DNA of 64,000 bases from Beverwykella pulmonaria (Eukaryota > Ascomycota > Dothideomycetes > Pleosporales > Melanommataceae): positions 1,478,901 through 1,542,900 of the forward strand of contig BCHH01000009.1 in the NCBI GenBank assembly GCA_001599595.1, read 5' to 3'. Numbering within the stretch: position 1 is the first letter of the stretch; every line of letters starts with the position of its first letter. The notes under the pieces are model-generated. The model saw only the letters and a list, made by a program, of their open reading frames with translations. It was not told where the DNA came from and did no database searches. Positions 32,861 through 46,100 of this stretch are shown one piece after another. Made by a program: the position numbers and the translations under genes.

Positions 32861-35384
32861 GACGCAGTAGGTGGATATCTACAAGCCGTGGAAAAGGAAA
32901 AGGATGCTGACAATGTGAAAACAGGCCGATGCAGATGATCTAAATGGACTGAAGCTCTGGTGAGAGTACCTCCAGAGCGTGCACTGGAACCGCGAGCTCT
33001 ACGAGCTGCTGGTCTAGCTGCAGAGTCGTAACCCGATTTATATCTTAATCTCACGCGAATTTCTCAATCATAGATTTCACGATTTAGTTCGAGCGAAAGA
33101 GGTTCCACTGTTGCACTCAGAAGTATAATCTAGGATGCTAGCGGTTGGACAAATGAACCGCTGTGGGATTCAGCCCTTCCACCCACAGATGAAGAAAACT
33201 CCTTTCCTCTGATAAAGGTTCTGGCGTTGGAAAAGGTTCTGCGTCCGGGTCCCCGGTTAACCTACGCTTTTCCCATTCCCACGTCACTATATCCTGTTCC
33301 CTTTATCTTTACCCCTACCCATATCTATCCCTTTGTGTACATCCATTGTCTTGCTTCCATTCTCATGTCGGAGTTTACATCTTCAGCACATCTATGACTT
33401 ATGTCTGCTATCTATTTCCCGTTTCTTTTTTGGCCTGCCTAGGACTTCTCAATCGACCTGGAAACAATATTCCCCATGCTTTCTACTGTAATCTAGCAAG
33501 GCAGGATACAGCGTTGGGTAGCTAGCAAATCAAAAGTGCACTTTCCCAATTTCTGCAATTCTTTAAAGTGATGCATTCTGCGTGTGAGTACAAATGTCGC
33601 AAACTAGGGAGACCTAGCGTTGAATATCTGCATGCATGGTGGATTTAAGTACTGCAGTGTTTTATACTAAAGATACGACACCGAATCTCCTAGACAAACA
33701 GCAAAAAAGTGCATTGACCAGAAGGTTTCGAATTAAACACAAAACGAAGAAAAGAAAACGAAGAAGAAAAGAAAACAAGGAAAAAAGGGAGCCGAGGGGA
33801 ACACTCAAGCAATGAAGGAAGCAGTCGCGGAATAAGACCATCACACTAAATATGCAACTCCCATACAAATATCACGAAACAATTATTTTCATGTTATTTA
33901 CACGATCTGGTGTTATAAAATACCAAGAGACTATCTAAATTAGGTGCAGAATTGGATGTGTAGAGATACTCTGTCGCGTTGTTGTGGTGTGGCTGCACAG
34001 ACTTCCTAAACGGTTATTTCGCGACACAAGAGGCAGTAATATCATGTCCTTTAATTTTCTGCCAACATCAAATTTCCCCTTGAATACAGAACATCAATTG
34101 TTAAAAGTTAATGGAGGCGATCTTATACCATTCCGGCTTCCTCGGATCCCCTCTCATCCTCAGATCCCCTCTCATCCTCAGATCCCTTCTCCTCCTTGCA
34201 TCCCTCCTCTTCCTCGCATCCCCTCTTCTCCCAGCGTCCTCTCTCTCCTCGCGCGTCCCCTCTCCTCCCCACCAACCCTAGCGCATGAACATGTTCCACA
34301 AAAGCTCGTGCCGCACGCCACATAGCCCCTTACTCATCCGCCACCGTAGCTGTGGCGCAACTCCGCCACACCTTCCCCTCGGCACTTCCGTCTTCTCGTA
34401 ACCCCTGAACGCACATCGTCAACTCAGCTGCAGCGGTAATCAATCGATACCGTATCGATAAGGCAGGAGTGTAAGAAATAGACAACATCCCTGCATGCAA
34501 ATGCACGCTGCAGGTCAGGTCCGATCCAGCGCCTGCGTAGGTACGACCTCCCCGCACTTTACACGAGACACATCAACCTGAAATAGCGCCGGCACATCGC
34601 AAAGCGAAAACACGACCGCGCACCCTTTTTTCGAAGCAAGCGTGGAAACAACACCACCTGAACGAACAAACGAGCGAACGAAACGAAAATTTTCCTTAGC
34701 CCTCTCTCGGAGAGTGCGCGTCCGCTTCGTACCTTTGTCTAGCGCCTAGCAAACATGTTTCACCATGAACGAACCTAGAGAGTGGCAACGTTGTGACTTT
34801 CCTTCTTTGGATCAGCAAGGACCTGCGTGCCTGCGCGGCGCGGCACAGACACTCTGTTCGACATTTTTATCCTATGTGAGATAATGTTGAAATGCAGCAT
34901 CTTTTGAGTAAAGTGAGACCTAGAGTTTTCTTTGCAGCGCTTCTGCGAAATGGTTGGCTGCTGCAGTGCGAGGCTGACCATGAGGCCAGCGCCAAAGGAT
35001 GAGTACCCCAGAGCCCCAGCTCGTCCGGGTGGGATTCCCAAGTCTGGGCAAGGCTCAAGTCTGTGCTGAGGCACAGATCCTTCTCAAACATCAAGATGAC
35101 AGTGGCACAAGGAGATGATTCAAACTTTTTTTTGAATTTTGTCGTCCCAGGATCAGTTCCCAGATCCACCCCATGCTTAACTAGTGTCATGACCAGCGTA
35201 ATGCAATAGACAGTACCGAAATGTAAAAGAAAAAAAATATGCCAACACAATGTATGGGTAGAAGAGAAATAAAATGTCCAGCAAAGCCCCCTGGAAATAT
35301 AGCTACACACTCCACCAAAAGTCGCTAACCATGCGCCACCCCGGGTATATTCTAGCGCAATGGAATTGTCCGCCACTGCAGCAA
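32861..35384. other. Intergenic, no supported gene
   Basis: Short frames only. Contains a purine-rich AAAG/GAAA tract around 33,720-33,800 and a CT-rich imperfect repeat near 34,140-34,240. The part nearest 35,385 is the 3' flank of the lysozyme-like/LysM gene. Confidence 0.45.
34137..34240. repeat. CT-rich imperfect tandem repeat
   Basis: Units of about 17-18 bp of the form GATCCCCTCTCATCCTCA: two near-perfect copies, then decaying. It is translated in one frame as a Pro/Ser/Ile repeat but lacks other coding signs. Confidence 0.7.
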
Positions 35385-36581
35385 TCAAGCTGCAATACAA
35401 TAAGAGTAGCCGAGCCACAGGTTACTGCAGTTAGAGTCGAGTCCAGCATTGAGCTTGGTGAGAGTTGCCATATCTACGCCAGTAGAGATGCAGTTGTCAC
35501 CAGCTTTGACCTCGTACCAGCTCTTGCAGTTTGACACAGCGCTCGGGTACTTGTCGGCGGTAACAGGTGTAGTCTCGGGAGTTGTGGTCTCGGAAGGAGC
35601 AGCAGCCTCTGGGTTAGCTGGTGCAACGGTGGCAGAGGGTGCAGAGGAAGAGACTGGGGTGGGAGGAGTAGAGGAGGCAACCGGGGTTGAGGAAGCAACT
35701 GGAGCTGAGGAAGCAACCGGAGCTGAGGAAGCGACCGGAGCTGAAGAGGCAACTGGAGTAGAGGGATTGGATGGAGTGTAGGCAGCGCCGCCATCCATCG
35801 TGCCAATGGTGTTCTCGTTGCAGCTCGAGGTTTCGGTAGTCCAGCCGAGCAGACGGTTGGCGATGTCAGAAACGTAGCAGTGAGTAGCGATACCCTTGCC
35901 GAGGTTACCAGATGCATCGATCGAGCCAGAATTGTAGATGCGGGCTGCTTTGTAGTACTTGCTGACGTCTGAAGTACCAGTGGCAGCGATTCCGATGGAC
36001 AGGCCAACCTGCATGCCGATACCAGCTCCCTCACTAATCATCTTGGCGATGGTGGCATCAGGGCAAGGGTTGATCACAGTGCCATCATTGCACGAGGCGA
36101 CGCCGTTGTAGTCCTGGAAAAGGCCTGGGTTGCGGACGCCGTAGTTGGTCGTTGGTGCGCGGACGCATCCTTTGCTCTCTTGCATCATGATGGCGAGAAG
36201 GTAGCTTTCGCTCACACCAGACTCCGCGGACGCGGCTGCAAGGCCCTTCTTGATAGAGGCGATTTCGTCTTGGCTGTTCTCAGGTACGCCGAATTGGCCG
36301 CAGGAAATGGAGATGACCGGCAAGTTGGCAGTCCTACCACCACGTTCAGTATTTGCGAACCCCATATGCACTCATTGCACTTACCAAAGGTCCTCGAAGG
36401 ACATCCAGCTCGACTCGGTGGGCCAACCTTTCTCAGTAGATCCATCACCGCTGAAGACGGTGTAGGTAGCGCGTCGTTCCACCGGGGAACGGGCAGCCTT
36501 AGCATTGCTGCGGGCGATGGGTGCAGCAAAGGCCATGGCGAACAAGCTGCTAGCAGCAATGAAGGAAGTACCGGCAACCAT
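35385..36581 (-). CDS. Secreted lysozyme-like domain protein with C-terminal LysM
   Basis: Two exons, 36581-36385 and 36333-35385 (1,146 nt, 381 residues), with a GT-AG intron and a TACTGAACG-like branch site. Residues 1-19 are a signal peptide (MVAGTSFIAASSLFAMAFA) and a likely Kex2 site follows (VERR, ending at 37). The central domain (about 75-235) has an SLT/lysozyme-like core: SYLLAIMMQESKG with a candidate catalytic Glu118, then NYGVRNPGLFQDYNG. A Pro/Ala/Ser/Thr linker contains several PVASS repeats. The C-terminus (335-381) is a Cys-rich LysM (CKSWYEVKAGDNC ... LNAGLDSNC ... LGYSYC). Expected outside the cell, binding GlcNAc-containing polymers and possibly cleaving peptidoglycan. The glycosidase activity is inference; LysM and secretion are well supported. 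Confidence 0.82.
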
Positions 36582-39500
36582 TTTGATAGTGAAGTGAGTT
36601 GGTGGAAAAGGGTAGTGTGCGTGCTGAAGTGAGTGGATTGAAAGGAGAGAGTGAGTGTGAGAGAAGGAATGTATGCTCAGCAAGTACAGTGAAGGAATGT
36701 ATGTATGTATGCGTAGCAAGTACGGTAAACCAAAAATGAGTGTCTGGAGAGGCAAGCCTTCTACCGGGGAAGAGGGAACAGAGGCGGCAGGCGGGCAGCC
36801 CTTTATGCACCACAAACTGCGAGGCGCAAACAGGCCACTGCAACCTAGTCGGGCACGGTGCGTGATAGGAGGGTGAAGGGGACGGGCACTAGCAGGGGTG
36901 AGTGCATGGTGGATCTGGTGCCTGGCGGCTGTCCGTCAGATTGCAAAAATGCTTAGGAGAGGGGTGCATCGGTGAAACGAAACTAAGCCAAAATTAGTCC
37001 TAATATACATCCACGCAACCGCTCCACCTCCTATATGCCCCGTCAAGGCATAATGGCTTTTATCCGGCATCATCAGTATCAGTTGATGTGAAATGGCGTG
37101 GCGCGGCGAGCGGGCGTAAGGGAGCGTCTTCGCCTGCAATCAACCTACGTCCAATCGTGACCAGTTGCGAATTGCCTCATTTCCTCAGAGCCGCAACACT
37201 TTGTTCAAGAGATCAGCGACCCAGACCAGACAGAGTTCATGCTGACTTCCGTTTCCGGGAGAGACTTTGTGCGCTGGCACGCCATGCAGGATTCTCCCCC
37301 GAGGGAACTCATGTCTTGCGCGCGGGAAGGGCAAGGTTGCAGAGGATCAGAGGGTCTCCTCAGTCAGCGGCGTGACGACTGACAGCTACCAAGGACGAGG
37401 AGACGACTCGCCGAGCACAGATGTCGCTACAGTAGGGCCCGGGAGTCCGAAGAACCCCACGCTGCCTTTACGAAGCATCAGCGCCACCGAAGCTGAATCC
37501 TGATGGTTCAAACGAGCCTCGACTCTGATCCAGATGAGCATCCCGGCTGTGCGCTCTGGTAGGCTGGTAGCCTTGAGCAAGTTCACGAAATGCGTATTCC
37601 ACGGCCTAGGCGATTATACGATTCGCTCAAACCCGACGGCTCATCACATTCACCAAATTAGGCACGGGAACGCCGTCGTTGTCGGGTCGTTCAGCTGTGC
37701 CACAGCTAGTAGCCTTTTTGGGCTTAGTGAGTGTGGCTTGGGCGGCACTTTCTCGGATGCTTCCACCAGCAGGTCGAGAGCGTGCAAGGGCGCCTGAGAC
37801 TTCGATGAACGTCGCTCTGGACTGTCCGCTTGACCGCAGCCCTGGAATACTAGATTGTATAATGTGACACCGGCGTTGGTATCATGCCAGGCATGAACGA
37901 ATAAACGAGCTGGAGTGCCGAACCGGGGAGGCGGATGACAGAAGTCAGATGTTGTCAAGTAAAACTCAAACACTTACACTGAATGTTCTTAGGTATCTGC
38001 GTCTGTGATGAGCCCTTACATTGGTTGAGATGTATGTCTCCCGTAGTCTGGGCCATTTTGGAGCGGAAAAGAGGCGCACAGGGGATTGCCATCACTATTG
38101 GCGCGCGAGAGTGTTTCACCCTCAGTCGGCTCTGCGGGCTTGCAAAATCGCTCTGCAGCGGGCGGTCCAATCAGGGGCGGTTACGACCTCGTACCGCGTA
38201 AACTAATGGAGGTTTGTCCGGTGGCGAGTCATAAGACCCCACACGAAGAAAATAGGGTATTCCATGTCCGGTTGGAACTCGAGATATGCTTGAGCCACAA
38301 GCCTTGTTGAGGTGGAGAATCAGCAGCAATAGGATTCAAGTGCGACTACACGTGACCTCGGCTAACGACGTCTCGGAACTCCGATCCAGGTGAAGATCAT
38401 TTTGCTCAACACCATCATCACGCCAGCGTCTCCATCTCGCTTGGATCTGTCATCGACCTCATCACCGGCGACGGCCCAGAAGAAGCTTCGCTTGGATTGC
38501 ACCCTTTCCTTCATTTGCTCATCCTGCGAGTATTCCTAAGGCATTCGAAACGAAACACTGCGGACTCTGACATGTTCCATGTGCACAAAACATTCTATTA
38601 AAAGTTAGATGCCGATTTCCAATACAGAGTTGCCCAATGCCTCACAAGAACTTGCGTCAGAGAGTTTGCAGGAGCACCGTGCTACGCAATAGGTTAGTCC
38701 AACAACCTTATTGTTCCCCTCGGAAAAGCCCTCGAGACTCAGTTTCCTCCCACTGAGGATGTCAACAAAGCCAACACTGTTGGACTCTACATAAAACCGC
38801 GGAGATTCCCAAGGCTCTTAGAAAAGCTGACACATAGCTGGAAGGGTGGACATTATGCCGTGGAAAATCGAGCACTGAGAAACAAAGTAAAAGAATGCTC
38901 AATCCCAGCACATGCACGCCCCAGAAACACTTACCATGTTAAAGCAGTGCAGACACATACCACATGTTTGCACGTCTGAGAAGAATTGCAGGGGCCTAAA
39001 TCTGCTTAGTCGCCCCGTAAATTGTCCTCGGGCGTGACAACATGCAGTACGGTCATTGCGGAGCCTCAAACCAAATTTCTTACCTTGTTATTGATACGGA
39101 TCTATGATGCCTCTTCGATTTTCAGCAAACCGATCTGAGAACTGAACATGAGTGGTGCATATCAACATCTCCCAAATACTCATCTGACCATACTGTGGCG
39201 TACGTTCTTGCGAGGGATTCAAGATATTCTGTTGAGTTTCAAAGGCCACACTGTATGCTATCATTATCTAATGCCTTTCATTCCTGCGTGTTGTCCAGCT
39301 CCCTTTGGGTATGCGAGTACCGAGTACCTTTCGGGACTCGTTTGACACCCTTCCTGTTCTTGCGGCATTTAGAAACACAATTGCGGTAAGTTTATGGCTT
39401 TCGATATGCTATTTTTGGTTATCATGTATGTCTTCCTTCGGGCATGATGAGTTCAAGCGGCGCAGGCGAATTATGAGATATTTGTATAGTACACCTTCAC

Positions 39501-42500
39501 GAAAGATACAAATAGCGTTATTAAAAACATCCTATCTCTAAACGAAACCTGCCGACCAAGGTCTACTAAATGAAGTCCTTCACCATCTCAGATTTGGATA
39601 AAACGCTATAGTCGCTCCCATGTCCGTGCACCCTGGTGGCCAGCAGCCTCGCCACCTTCAAACCCACATACCCACTCTCCAAGTCCGGCATCCCACCATT
39701 CCAGAGCACTACCTTATTTCAATTCCAAGAAAAGCTTAATGTTATCGTAGGTCGAAACAAGCAATAGCATCGACGCAAGTGTCACGGTCCCCAACGGAGA
39801 TTACTACCGCTGACTGAGCACCCACACACCAAGGCGATGTGACATCCGGAAGAGAGATGATTCCCTGCGGAAAAAGCTTGTCCGGATGCACGGGCTGATT
39901 ATGCCATGTGTGGTGTGAGATTTATTCTTGTCCGGTTGGTTTCGTGACTAGCTTAAAACAAGACAAGATAGTTGGCGCATTGTTGTATAAGAAAGCTAAT
40001 GGTCATTTTCACTGCGGTACATTTCATCCAAGCATTCTCTTCTTTTCTCAAAATTGGAGACTACAGTATACATGGTTGTATATTCTCCTTTCACTTAAAA
40101 ATGTGTTGAAGGGTTCCTGGATACTTCTGAGTCTGATTTGCAAATCGACACCATCTATGTAACTGAGCATTCCTAGATGACATCCACGGACTTGTTTACC
40201 CAATCCGTCCTCTCGGTCGGTTCTAGAACTCTAGAGAGCCAAGCATGTCATACCACATCTGCGTATCAGATATAACAACCCAAGGCTAATGACAGACCTG
40301 CCGTTTCTCTTATCTAAGAGGTAAACATTACCAAGCCATATACTGACTTTCCCTTATAAAAAATCAACCACAATTTCTAGCATGAATGCTCCAGAGTCTA
40401 GATAATTGACTGGGCATGTCAAATGGTGTCGAGACGCTTGCCTGCGCAGTGGATTCACTTGTCTGGTAAAACTATCCCTTTTGGTTCAGTATGGAGACCT
40501 AAATCAGCAAAAACTTTGACGATATGGCGGTGTATGAATGTGCGTTGGGAAACACAACAGATTTTCTTACAATTTGTTGATAGGCAGACCTATCCCTCTT
40601 CCTTTCAAAAGCTGTTGATGCCGTCGCATGGCTTGATGGTTTCCGTGTCGAAATTTCGACAAAGCCTTTGCTATGAGTGCTTTGGAGTCCGAAACAAAAG
40701 CAAGAACTTCACAAGAAGTGGAGAGTGTTATTTATACAGTAAATCAACTTTCATATTTACCAAAACGCAGAATATGATTTTATTGAGATCTAAGCGGCTC
40801 TTGAAATGTTCAACACTTAACATGAATTTGTGTGGATGTGGGCTGTATGGAGCAATAGATTTGAATTCTTGAACTACGCATGGTAGACTTGTTTCACTTC
40901 TTACCGAAAATAATGGTCTGGTGCCCTCCCACTGCCTTAATTCAAGATGTGATGGAAACTTGACTCTACTAGTCTAAAATGAAATAATATGAAAGGAAGG
41001 TGTGCAGACCTTCGTCTGGAGGAGTATCGGCTTGCTTTTCAATTAATAGTCATCCCTTTAACGACTTATGAAGACTACATACCGTTAAAATGACATTGAG
41101 CGGCTTTGGTTAAGTACATCTAGCATACAATACAAGTCATACTTCAAGTATATTTGGTGGTCCTCTTTTCAAAGACTAGCACGAATTCTACATGATTTTT
41201 GGCCCACAAGCCCCCAATTCAAAAATAACAGGCAACTAGAACATGAGTTTTCTTGTCTAAACCACATCTGCTCCCCAGATATGGCGTACGGGCATTTGTC
41301 TTGAGGAGATGCCGAGTTATGAACCTACTTAAGTGATCTTCTTAAACCAGCATGAAGATCTGAAAGACCGCGTCGAAGTGGTATGGAGGTGTAGAGTTTG
41401 GCTTGATAATATATCATCAAAGTCAACCTGCTTAATTTAAGTGAGTGCACTCGACATCATGAACGCATAAAACTTGTCTGGGTGGCCAATAGCGTAAGAA
41501 AGAAGATGCTTTACTCCAAAACATGAAAATAACAATCAAAGATTTTAATTGGTGTCTTCATAGGAGTATACGAAGACCCTACTCAATCCTTTTATGCCGA
41601 TCTCTCCGCCCCTCAAACAGAACTTGTCAGCTGTTGGTTTCACAGGGCTATTGCAATAGCAACAAAGGGGGTTCTAAGCAAAGTATTGATTCGTGTATAT
41701 GTCTATCTGAGGTGAGGCTCAGGAGGTTGTATCATCCCTTTGCCGCCAAGCGTCGCTAGTGTCTCATGTGATAAACACGTGATCACAACATCACCACGTG
41801 ATCACCACGTTCGATATATATTCCAACATCAGCTGATGGAAGACTTTGTTTGTAATCACGCACAAGACTAAAATGAGCTGCTTGGTGCAAACGAGCAGCC
41901 GTAATTGGGTAGCCGTGGATAATGGACTAGGACTAAATTAGTCTAGCATATAAAGTGTGTTGAATCCACTTGCCACCAAGGACTTCCTGGACATTTAATG
42001 CTTTAAAGCGTTCAAGCTCTATTAAATTATCTGTCGCGCAATCTGAATAGTCGCATCCTTCAAACGCGGCGCACTGCTCAGGCAAAGCCTCGCCAGAACT
42101 CTGGACGTAATTTCTTAGGATACGTAAGAAATGGTTAAGGTATACTGCTAACAAGATGTTTTACGAGAAACTATAATAATCCATTTCTGCTGTGCCATAA
42201 CTCCATCAAATGAAAAAAGTTGAGGTCTGGAGGACAACACTCCCACCTATCTGACACGAAATAATTGGATGTGGCTTTTCCTTTCTCAGTCTGATTTTGG
42301 GTATCACTAATCGCACAGAGGTTGCTGTTGGCGTAATTCCAGATATAGTCAGTTGAGCATGCCCAAACTGCGTTTAATCTTTCTCTGTGCTGTTCAGGTG
42401 CAGGAAAAGCAGCGGTACTTCCAGCACGAGTATTCGCCCGAAGCCCTCTGCAGGGAGGGCGACCGACCCGCCCCGGTCATATCCTTGAGGGGCGTATAAA

Positions 42501-43167
42501 ATTTGGTGTAGATGAGGAAAGACTTTGGAGTGGATGTTGCCACTAGGCATCTATTAATATGGGTAGTGCGGTAGGCACTAAGAGGTTTCTGAGTATTGCC
42601 TCCAGCGACGAGTAGATCGGATATCAGGAGAGGGATCCAGAACCATAATTGGAATAGGGCCCACTGCGGGAACCAAAGCAGGACCCATAGCTATCCGGTC
42701 ACAACCCATGATCAACGTTTAATCCATCGCACTGCGACATTGAACGGTGGTGATCGCGAGAACAGTTTTCCAGGCATGAAGTTACCAACGTTTTAGTTGA
42801 ATCAGCAACGACGTCACGCAAACTCGCCTTTGGCTTTTCATCGTCGCCAAGCTTCACTCAAAGGGAATTGCTTAACCGCCACAACCCAGCGCCAAAGGCA
42901 GTGGTTTCAAAGCCAACCACATATACCCAGTTCTTTAGTATTGTCATTCCACCTCAAAAGCTAGACACCCATAAGAGTCTGTTCAGAGCGGGTCGACAGT
43001 CGTCCCTACTAGCGTTCGTCCGCCTCAAGTAGCAAATATTTAATACGAAATTCTGCGCGTGGACGTCTTCGTTAATTGATCTTCACGCTGATCCCCGGCC
43101 CTCTATAATATAGAGAAAATAAAGAATATAGTACAGAAAGTAATAATGATATAAAAGGTCCAACGCC
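36582..43167. other. Long gene-poor stretch between the LysM gene and the NLR
   Basis: About 6.6 kb without a recognisable gene. The part next to 36,582 is the LysM promoter side. The rest looks AT-leaning with short frames, the longest at 40423-40872 (149 codons, no family, start unsupported). A small minus-strand frame at 41933-42154 (73 codons) lies just beyond a cluster of CACGTGATCAC repeats. No LTR pair or terminal inverted repeats were found by eye, but decayed transposon sequence would be hard to see without a search. Confidence 0.4.
41776..41805. repeat. Two direct CACGTGATCAC motifs
   Basis: CACGTGATCAC occurs at 41776-41786 and 41795-41805, each holding the palindrome CACGTG, with a further ATGTGATAA just before and ATCACCACG just after. 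It could be an E-box-type cluster or the remnant of a transposon end. Confidence 0.6.
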
Positions 43168-46100
43168 TTAGGATGCATTAGGCCCGTTGCGTTCAACATG
43201 GCATATCCATACTCTTCCATTTCCAGTGCCAATACCAATCATTTTCTTGGATACTGTCGAACATGATGGCCGATACTCTAACGGTAGCCATAGTAGCTTC
43301 TCCGAATTGGATGTTATCCACACCCTATCTTCACTTAAAGCTAGGCTTGGCTTAACCATGTCGTCCCATGACCCCGACACCAGCCGGGCACAGTCAGACG
43401 AGAAGGCGACTGACCAGACCGAATCCCTATGGCCCTTGAGCGTCTGGAGGCACTCGCCGCTACTCGCATCCCAGATCTTGACTGTCTTGTCATATGACCC
43501 CGACACCAGCCGGGTAGAGTCAGGCGAGAAAGCTACTGACCAGACCCGGCCGCTATGGCCTTTGAGCGTCTGGAGGCACTCGCCGCTGCTTGTATACCAG
43601 ATCTTGACTGCCTTGTCATATGAACCCGACACCAGCCGGGTAGAGTCAGGCGAGAAGGCCACTGACGAGACCGGACCGCTATGGCCTTTGAGCGTCTGGA
43701 GGCACTCGCCGCTGCTTGCATCCCAGATTTTGACTGTCTCGTCGTCTGACCCCGACACCAGCCGGGTAGAGTCAGGCGAGAAGGTCACTGACGAGACCGG
43801 ACCGCTATGGCCTTTGAGCGTCTGGAGGCACTCGCCGCTGCTTGCATCCCAGATTTTGACTGTCACGTCGTCTGACCCCGACACTAGTCGGGTAGAATCA
43901 GGCGAGAAGGTCACTGACAAGACCGGACTGCTATGACCCTTGAGCGTCTGGAGGCACTCGCCGCTACTTGCATCCCAGATCTTGACTGTCTCGTCATATG
44001 ACCCCGACACCAGCCGGGTAGAGTCGGGCGAGAAGGCCACTGACCAGACCCGACCGCTATGGTCTTTGAGTGTCTGGAGGCGCTCGCCGCTGCTTGCATC
44101 CCAGATCTTGACTGTCTCGTCATATGACCCCGACATCAGTCGGGTAGTATCAGGCGAGAAGGCCACTGACAAGACCGGACCGCTATGGCCCTTGAGCGTC
44201 TGGAGGCACTCGCCGCTACTTGCATCCCAGATCTTGACTGTCTCGTCGTCTGACCCCGAAACCAGCCGGGTAGAGTCGGGCGAGAAGGCCACTGACCAGA
44301 TCGGACCGCTATGGTCTTTGAGTGTCTGGAGGCACTCGCCGCTGCTTGCATCCCAGATTTTGACTGTCTCGTCATATGACCCCGACACCAGCCGGGTGGA
44401 GTCAGGCGAGAAGGCCACTGACCTAACCCGATGCCTATGGCCCTTGAGCGTCTGGAGGCACTCGCCGCTGCTTGCATCCCAGATCTTGACTGTCTTGTCG
44501 TCTGACCCCGACACCAGCCGGGTAGAGTCGGGCGAGAAGGCCACTGACCAGACCCGACCGCTATGGCCTTTGAGTGTCTGGAGGCATTCGCCGCTGCTTG
44601 CATCCCAGATCTTGACTGTCTCGTCATATGACCCCGACACCAGCCGGGTAGAGTCAGGCGAGAAGGCCACTGACGAGACCCGATGACTATGGCCTTTGAG
44701 TATCTGGAGGCACTCGCCGCTGCTTGCATCCCAGATCTTGACTGTCTCGTCGTCTGACCCTGACACCAGCCGGGTAGTATCAGGCGAGAAGGCCACTGAC
44801 CTGACCCAATCCCTATGGCCCTTGAGCGTCTGGAGACAGGCACTCCATTGGTCCCCTATAACTGGCTTTGTTTTGATCCACTTTGGTTCTTCCTCCTTAA
44901 AATAACTCCTTATAGGGCTGCGATCTGGACTAAATAAAAGTGCAGATACGTATGCTTGAAGTGGATAGTTCTGTATTACCTGAATGTGATGCATAATAAA
45001 CAGGCGCGCATCTCGAATTAGCTCTATAAAGCTAGGTGTATCGACGCTGTTCTATTTATATTAGTGTATACTGTATAGAGTGTTGCCACCTTAATACTCA
45101 CCTGAGATAAAGCGTTAAGTTTTGCGATTGCTAGCACACCCTCTGACATGCTTCTGGAGAGGCTTAGAGCTTCGAGCCAGTAAAGGTATTTCTTTCTTAT
45201 GAAATCCTTGATAGCACCTTTGTCCTGAGAGTCGATCCTGTTGGAATTCCAGTCATATAAATGATTGACCCAGTGGACGCTTGAGTAGCATAACGTTGCT
45301 AACGGGTCTGGGGTTGGCTGTTTAACCTGCTCAATAGGGTAGTCTAAGGCACCTAACTTGTAGATGTCTCGTCGCAAAGTCCTAGACATAACCTTAAGTG
45401 ATCTTAAAAAGATTTCATGGTGAGTCTTCTCCTTGCTAGACGGAAAGATCTCATTAGATGCCTTTTCTAGCAGAAAATCCTTTGCTGATTGATGAACAAA
45501 TGATATAGTGCGTTCCTGAAGTGATAGAAAGGACCCACAGAGCCCTATGATCTCAGACAGAGCCTCGTATTTGCTAGCGACTCCGTTAGGCATGTTGATG
45601 AAAGATGCCAACTCGTCTAATGTGATGGGGCGGTATACAGCCAAAACAATAGCTAGTATACGTTTGTAGAGGTCAGCATCCTCTAAATCCCTAATCTGGT
45701 CTATCATTCGCCTATACAAGCTATCAAGTCTAGGTGGAAATGCCGTCAACTTCTGCTGAGCCTTCCATCTAGGGATATTGGACATTTCTTGGCAGACTAA
45801 GGCTACCCAAAGAAAGGTACTGTTTGCGTTTAGTGACAGGTAACGCTGGACAGCGTCTTGTATACTAGTAGTATATCTGTTTTGCTTTGCTAGCCAATCT
45901 ACCTTAAACTGGATGTATGTTGCAACAGCAGCAGAGATAGATGTTTCATTAAGCTCAAGACACAGTTTCGCCTTCTGCTCTGCAGTTTTAAGGTCTTTCT
46001 CAATACTTGGCCAGTTTCGACTAGAGACAATCCACTTGATATGGTGAGATGCTGACGACCTCCGCGCGATAAAATCTAACAATTTTGGTAAGTCTACTAC

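Noticed and set aside
40423..40872. 149-codon plus-strand frame in the gene-poor stretch
   Set aside because: No recognisable motif and no start context; AT-leaning DNA frames of this size occur by chance.
43187..44686. Two long plus-strand frames (249 and 248 codons) opposite the WD40 array
   Set aside because: They are antisense shadows of the 126-bp repeat; one repeat unit without a stop opens all of them.
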